Positions 12,715 to 14,921 of a stretch of 14,921 nt of DNA are shown piece by piece (the stretch's first letter is position 1; every line of letters starts with the position of its first letter). The notes beneath the pieces were generated by a model. The model made no database searches, was not told the origin of the DNA, and was given only the letters and a program-made list of their open reading frames with translations. A program made the translations under genes and the position numbers. Origin of the DNA: Planctomycetaceae bacterium (GTDB taxonomy: Bacteria > Planctomycetota > Phycisphaerae > Phycisphaerales > SM1A02). Where the stretch lies: contig CANJIC010000021.1 of the NCBI GenBank assembly GCA_947474205.1, positions 1-14,921 on the forward strand, read 5' to 3'.

Positions 12715-14921
12715 ATGCGTCGAGGTAGCGAAATCTGGAAAACTTTCACGTATCTGGCTCGTGGGTTTTTCGCCTTCGCCGCCATTGCGCTTGTGCTGTG
12801 GAGTTTCGCGCGCGTGGGTCTGCGCCAATTGAATCACTGGAGCGAGTCTGCTCAAATCAAACAAGAATTAGTGGTGTTGCATTGGTCTGGCGAAGGCGGT
12901 CCTGAAGAAGACGAAATTGTCGACAACAGTTTGCGAGCCTTTGAAGCCGCCAACCCTGGCGTGCGTGTGCGCCGAATCAATCCTGGAGATGCGGGAAGTT
13001 TTTACACCAAGTTGCAAACCATGCTTGCCTCTGGCGAGCCGCCCGATGTCTTTTATGTTGGCGCGGAGCGCGTGGCCAGTTTTTCCGACATGGGTCTGCT
13101 TGAGCCACTTGATGGCTTTCTTGAAAGTGACCGCGCTGGCCATGTTGCGGATGAAATCAAACTTGAGGATTTCTACCCCACCACCGTGTCCGCCTTTCGA
13201 TTTGATGGAAAAACCGCGGGAAATGGAGCGCTCTATGGCATACCGAAAGATTTCACAACGGTTGGATTTTATTACAACAAAGATCTCTTCACCAAGGCTG
13301 GACTGAAGTTTCCAAGCGCCAATTGGACATGGAATGAATACATCGCTGACGCGCGCGCCATTGCCAAGTTGAAGGACGCCAATGGCGAGTCCTACATTGG
13401 CAGTGAGTTTGTCACGTGGCCAATGATGGTGCGCGCCTACTTGCGCAGTGAGGGCGTGGAGGTGCGCGGAAATAATTTTGATGAACTTCGATTGCAAGAT
13501 CCAAAAGTACAAGCTGCGCTGGAACGACTTCGCTCATGGCGCCAAGATGAAACCAACACGCTGACAAGTGGCCGCAGCAAATTGGCCACTGGCGCCGCCG
13601 TGTTCACAACGGGTCGCGTTGGCATGGCCGGCCCATTTGGGCGCTGGGTTGTTCCCGAGTACCGCCGCATTCGCGACTTTGATTGGGACTACGCGCCGCT
13701 TCCTCGCGGCGCCGCGGACGGAAATGTGATTGCCACCGTGTCGTGGTCCATGGCCAAGCAAAGCAAGAACAAGGACACCGCGTGGAAACTTATCCGCTGG
13801 CTCACCAGTCCAGACGCGCAAGCCTCTGGCGCCAAACTGGGCCTTGCCATTCCCACCAACCGCGCCGTTGCGCAAAGCACGGCCTTTCTAGATTCCAGCA
13901 AAAAACCCCTTAATAATCAAGGCTTTTTAGATCCCGCCCCCAACGCCCTGGTGGTGGATTGGCCGGCGAATCCGCGCTTTGAACAACTGCTTGGTTCAAC
14001 GCTTGACCGCGCCTTAAAAGTGGGCGATCAAACTGTCACGCAATCCACCGACGACTTTAACCGCCTGTGGAACGCGGAGAACACCAGTCCATTGGCGCTT
14101 GGACAATTTACAGTTTTTCCATGGAACATTTTTGGTTGGAGTATTTCGCTGTGCACCATTGTCGTCATTGTCGTACTTGCCTTTCTGGCGCTGCGTTCCT
14201 ACGGCGACAAAGCCATGACCCGCGAGGCGCGCTGGGGTTGGCTGCTTGTGTCTCCGTGGCTGTTGGGCTTCATGATCTTCATGGCGTTTCCAATTGTCAT
14301 GAGTTTGCTGCTTAGCTTTGCAAAGTGGCGCGGCGTCAGCACGCTTGATGAAGCCACGTGGGTCGGCTGGGGAAATTATAAACAACTTGTATTGCACGAT
14401 GAGCGATTTATCACAAGCCTGAAAGTCACGTTGTATTACACCATTATCGCGGTGCCTGGTGGACAAATCTTGGCGCTGCTGGCCGCGCTGTTGATGAATC
14501 AAAAAGTTCGCGGCATACATTTTTTCCGCGCCGCGTGGTATTTACCCAGCGTGCTGGCCGGCGTTGGCGTGGTCGTGTTGTGGCGCTGGGTGTTTGACAC
14601 CGACGGCGGTCTAATGAACTCGGCGTTGCGGCCACTACTGCACATCTTTGGCGCCACGCCGCCAGATTGGTTTGGCAAAGACGCCGCGGTGTGGGGCGCG
14701 CCGGCCTTCGCCATCATGGGGTTCTGGATGGTGGGCGGCGGAATGATGATTTATTTGGCGGGTTTACAGGGTATTCCAGAAGAATTGAGCGAGGCCGCGC
14801 AAATTGATGGCGTGGGTCCACTGGGCAGATTTTTTCGCATCACCATTCCCATGTTGAGCCCGGTGATCTTGTTCAACGTGATCATGTCCATCATTGGATG
14901 CTTCCAAGTGTTCACGCAAGC
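12715..14921 (+). CDS. Fused sugar ABC transporter: substrate-binding protein plus MalF-type permease, 3' end missing
   Basis: One frame is open from ATG 12715 to the window edge (735 full codons) with no stop or frameshift on full translation; an in-frame TGA at 12694 bounds it upstream. Residues 14-34 form a membrane anchor after a positively charged start. Residues about 52-465 are a family 1 extracellular sugar-binding domain: SLRAFEAANPGVRV, LQTMLASGEPPDVFYV, LYGIPKDFTTVGFYYNKDLF and AWKLIRWLTSPDAQ. Residues 473-493 are a second membrane helix. A MalF/UgpA-type permease begins near 507 (LLVSPWLLGFMIFMAFP), with further helices near 571-594, 603-629 and 663-684. The ATPase-coupling EAA loop is at 689-712 (EELSEAAQIDGVGP then ITIP). 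Charges suit a periplasmic binding domain tethered at both ends. Some 50-70 residues should be missing. It probably imports maltodextrins, judging from its divergent neighbours; the MalG-like partner would be expected downstream, and the ATPase is not here. Confidence 0.92.
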   Translation, partial: MRRGSEIWKTFTYLARGFFAFAAIALVLWSFARVGLRQLNHWSESAQIKQELVVLHWSGEGGPEEDEIVDNSLRAFEAANPGVRVRRINPGDAGSFYTKLQTMLASGEPPDVFYVGAERVASFSDMGLLEPLDGFLESDRAGHVADEIKLEDFYPTTVSAFRFDGKTAGNGALYGIPKDFTTVGFYYNKDLFTKAGLKFPSANWTWNEYIADARAIAKLKDANGESYIGSEFVTWPMMVRAYLRSEGVEVRGNNFDELRLQDPKVQAALERLRSWRQDETNTLTSGRSKLATGAAVFTTGRVGMAGPFGRWVVPEYRRIRDFDWDYAPLPRGAADGNVIATVSWSMAKQSKNKDTAWKLIRWLTSPDAQASGAKLGLAIPTNRAVAQSTAFLDSSKKPLNNQGFLDPAPNALVVDWPANPRFEQLLGSTLDRALKVGDQTVTQSTDDFNRLWNAENTSPLALGQFTVFPWNIFGWSISLCTIVVIVVLAFLALRSYGDKAMTREARWGWLLVSPWLLGFMIFMAFPIVMSLLLSFAKWRGVSTLDEATWVGWGNYKQLVLHDERFITSLKVTLYYTIIAVPGGQILALLAALLMNQKVRGIHFFRAAWYLPSVLAGVGVVVLWRWVFDTDGGLMNSALRPLLHIFGATPPDWFGKDAAVWGAPAFAIMGFWMVGGGMMIYLAGLQGIPEELSEAAQIDGVGPLGRFFRITIPMLSPVILFNVIMSIIGCFQVFTQ

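Noticed and set aside
12607..12864. The minus-strand frame of the exported GH13 gene is open for 86 more codons upstream of ATG 12606.
   Set aside because: The extension would overlap the divergent transporter gene and put a charged stretch before a clear signal peptide, and a -10-like box lies right before ATG 12606.
12868..13512. A 214-codon open frame on the minus strand inside the transporter gene.
   Set aside because: It lies opposite a clearly recognised sugar-binding domain and its translation shows no known motif; it is a shadow of the codon bias.

Overview
The window most likely comes from a planctomycete of the Phycisphaerae type. That is an inference from four features: a C-terminal EF-hand/dockerin-like repeat ending in a lone Cys on a secreted enzyme, a VPAPGA-type PEP-CTERM anchor with an RRRS tail, a pseudopilin-like protein with an FTLIELL leader and a degenerate C-terminal DG motif, and a moderate-GC sequence with many GCG/CGC codons. 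No RNA gene, insertion sequence, prophage, CRISPR array or attachment site was seen. No gene-free gap exceeds 220 bp.

Layout. Positions 2-490 (+) are the 3' part of ispF (isoprenoid precursor synthesis). Positions 622-1755 (+) encode a two-domain P-loop kinase-like / nucleoside-deoxyribosyltransferase-like protein. Positions 1802-2845 (+) encode a prepilin-type N-methylation protein. Positions 2987-5050 (+) encode a secreted GH13 branching-enzyme-like protein with a dockerin-like tail, and 5268-5930 (+) a small PEP-CTERM surface protein, followed by a strong intrinsic terminator. A convergent block on the minus strand follows, read from right to left: a secreted neopullulanase/cyclomaltodextrinase-like GH13 enzyme (12606-10090), then malQ (9990-8554), then an alpha-glucan phosphorylase (8363-6138). 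Divergent from this block, from 12715 to the window edge (+), is one open reading frame that fuses a sugar ABC substrate-binding protein to a MalF-type permease.

How it fits together. Positions 6138-14921 read as a maltodextrin/starch utilisation locus. The exported GH13 enzyme cuts alpha-glucans outside the cytoplasm, the anchored binding protein-permease takes up oligosaccharides, MalQ rearranges them in the cytoplasm, and the phosphorylase releases glucose-1-phosphate. The second permease and the ATPase are not in the window. The secreted branching-enzyme-like protein and its PEP-CTERM neighbour may form a surface-exposed arm of the same glucan metabolism.

The most notable observations are the binding protein-permease fusion and a shared promoter geometry. 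Three genes (622 +, 12606 -, 12715 +) have a TAnnCT -10-like hexamer ending exactly 6 nt before the ATG, so that transcription would start at the start codon (leaderless mRNA). Both promoters of the divergent sugar locus have this form, and operator-like repeats lie between them.
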